Below the pieces are notes generated by a model. It saw nothing but the letters and a program-made list of their open reading frames with translations. It was not told where the DNA came from and did not search any database. 64,000 bases of DNA from Heligmosomoides polygyrus polygyrus (Eukaryota; Nematoda; Chromadorea; Rhabditida; Heligmosomidae): positions 89,352,728 to 89,416,727 of the forward strand of contig OX377204.1 in assembly GCA_947396885.1 (NCBI GenBank), written 5' to 3'. Position 1 is the first letter of the stretch. Each line of letters begins with the position of its first letter. Of this stretch, positions 62,691 through 64,000 are shown in pieces. The position numbers were made by a program, and so were the translations under genes.

Positions 62691-63870
62691 ATTTTTTTAC
62701 TCTTTAGTGGGAGTTTGGAAAACTCTAAAAATAGCCATGAAGTCATCACACATCCGAAAGAACCAATTACCACTAAGAGGCTGTCAAATCCGAGAAACAC
62801 CGCCAGCATCGCCGGGATCATACGGGGATAATCGCCGCGGTTCCGTCTTCCAATCAAGCTGAGCGCTCCAGATTAGGACAGTCGTCATGTTTGCCTTCAG
62901 CGCTACCTCCTTCAACGATCTACGGCTAATACAGTGTTACGTATGAAGGGCTTAGGGCTCATCCGGGTGGTAACTATCTGCAACGGATTCACGGGTTGCT
63001 GAGGGTACTGTAGCGGGAAGCACTTGAGTTTTGCCGAACTCTTCAGGCAAACACAGACACGAAAATAGGTCATGGAGTCCGGAAAAGCTGCCGTAGCGAA
63101 TACCTCAGCGGATGGGCGAATTTGGAGCGTGTCATCTCCAATGTCACTCAATTGATGGTGTTGCTCCGTTCAAGGTTGGATGATGACTAGGCTGTCCGGT
63201 CGCTCCAGTCGTATGACTACCTGCCCGTTTACAACGACTTAATTCCAGCTGACAGCGAGCGAAAAAAGGTGTCCTCAACTTGGCCACAATCCACTGTATT
63301 GTGTCGTCAGTCACAGTAGGAGGCCCCGGCTCAGTGAACAGAGTGACGAGTCGAGAAGTGACTTGAGGAATTCGTGACTTCGACGCGCAACATCAGAACG
63401 ACCCAGATAGACTCTTGGAAGAGAGATGAAAACGGGAATAGCAAAGAAAATTGTGGTGTATGTAGGGAGCATACTTATCCCTAAAAATGTTGCCGTATTA
63501 AAAGTGCAGATTTCCTCTGATAAGCAGATCTCGAGCCACGCTCGCGACCCTTACAGACTACCAGTGTGATTAAAGACTTCCGGAAAAGGATGCGATTTGA
63601 ATGGCATACCTCCAGGCAGCAGTAGATGTTTGTTATAATGTATTATGGCTCAAAATTATATCGCTTTGCTTAATTTGAAGCTGTTTGTCTACTCTACAAA
63701 GACTCAACGGGCTCAGGTAGTGAGATCTGTGAAGTGTTGAAGAGTTCCTCGCTCAGATAACCTAATTGTTTTCTCTAGCAAACTTCAAACAAAATCATAA
63801 ATCATCATCATAAATCATAAATGCCGAAGAACTGGCTTATGTCCCAAAACGTTCCCAACTGCCAGCACCT
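62691..63870. other. Intergenic stretch, nothing recognised
   Basis: Unassigned frames of 79-92 codons on both strands (62,615-63,151). None shows a known motif. Confidence 0.3.
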
Positions 63871-63872
63871 TA

Positions 63873-63905
63873 GCACGTAAAAGTAGAATGCATGGCGCAC
63901 TCTAG
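63873..63905 (+). mobile_element. SINE tail shred
   Basis: CGTAAAAGTAGAATGCATGG and CGCACTC. Confidence 0.45.
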
Positions 63906-64000
63906 ATTTCGTATGTTAACAGCATCATTTCGAAGTGTTTTTTGGAATTGGATATCGAGCTCTTGAAACTTAGAGCTCAGCCAGAAAACCAGTGGTGAAC

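Noticed and set aside
1..64000. CRISPR arrays, bacterial operons, integrons or prophage
   Set aside because: No regularly spaced repeats, Shine-Dalgarno-led gene runs or phage genes are present. The spliced homeobox gene shows eukaryotic DNA.

Overview
This is eukaryotic, intron-containing DNA, most likely from a clade V (strongylid or rhabditid) nematode. The evidence is the one clear host gene, a bicoid-class (K50) homeobox gene matching the nematode Otx gene ttx-1, together with worm-style short splice acceptors (TTTCAG) and an RTE, CR1/jockey and mariner repeat load. Genus and species cannot be fixed from the window. There is no operon, CRISPR array or bacterial feature.

Only one protein-coding gene is well supported. 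It lies on the minus strand between about 15.8 and 31.1 kb. Exon borders can be placed to the base because the phases agree throughout: 31089-31136, 27803-27868, 23355-23587, 19360-19501, 18862-18981, 18616-18778 and 15812-15918, giving a 292-residue protein. A 266-residue form could start at the ATG at 27838. The homeodomain is split over two exons at the usual Otx position. The introns are long because they are filled with transposable elements.

Almost everything else is mobile DNA. The left 15 kb holds a MULE-like inverted-repeat element with a 9-bp target duplication, a remnant mariner, an RTE retrotransposon with a 14-bp target duplication, a decayed mariner split by a 1.44-kb inverted-repeat element that carries an exon-like ORF, and a mariner with intact ends and TA duplication. 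From about 16 kb to the right edge the dominant element is one tRNA-derived SINE of about 280-300 bp, in roughly 35-40 full or partial copies in both orientations. Several copies have clear 10-17 bp target duplications. An RTE LINE, present in the window, is a plausible source of its machinery. Its minus strand happens to be open, which produces recurrent spurious ORFs.

Several non-autonomous inverted-repeat families are layered on this: (a) elements ending GGATCTATCC with 8-bp duplications, six copies, one carrying a piece of a CR1/jockey reverse transcriptase; (b) elements ending in GGGGYCGGATTCATCAAC, with copies nested inside a longer relative, inside a SINE, inside a reverse transcriptase remnant and inside another MITE; (c) elements ending CATGTCGCGAA; (d) inverted repeats containing tRNA-like halves; and (e) a GGCCCATGCA element inserted into its own kind. 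A perfect 53-bp-arm palindrome at 39.9 kb stands apart from all of these. The nesting gives a relative chronology of transposon activity around the gene.
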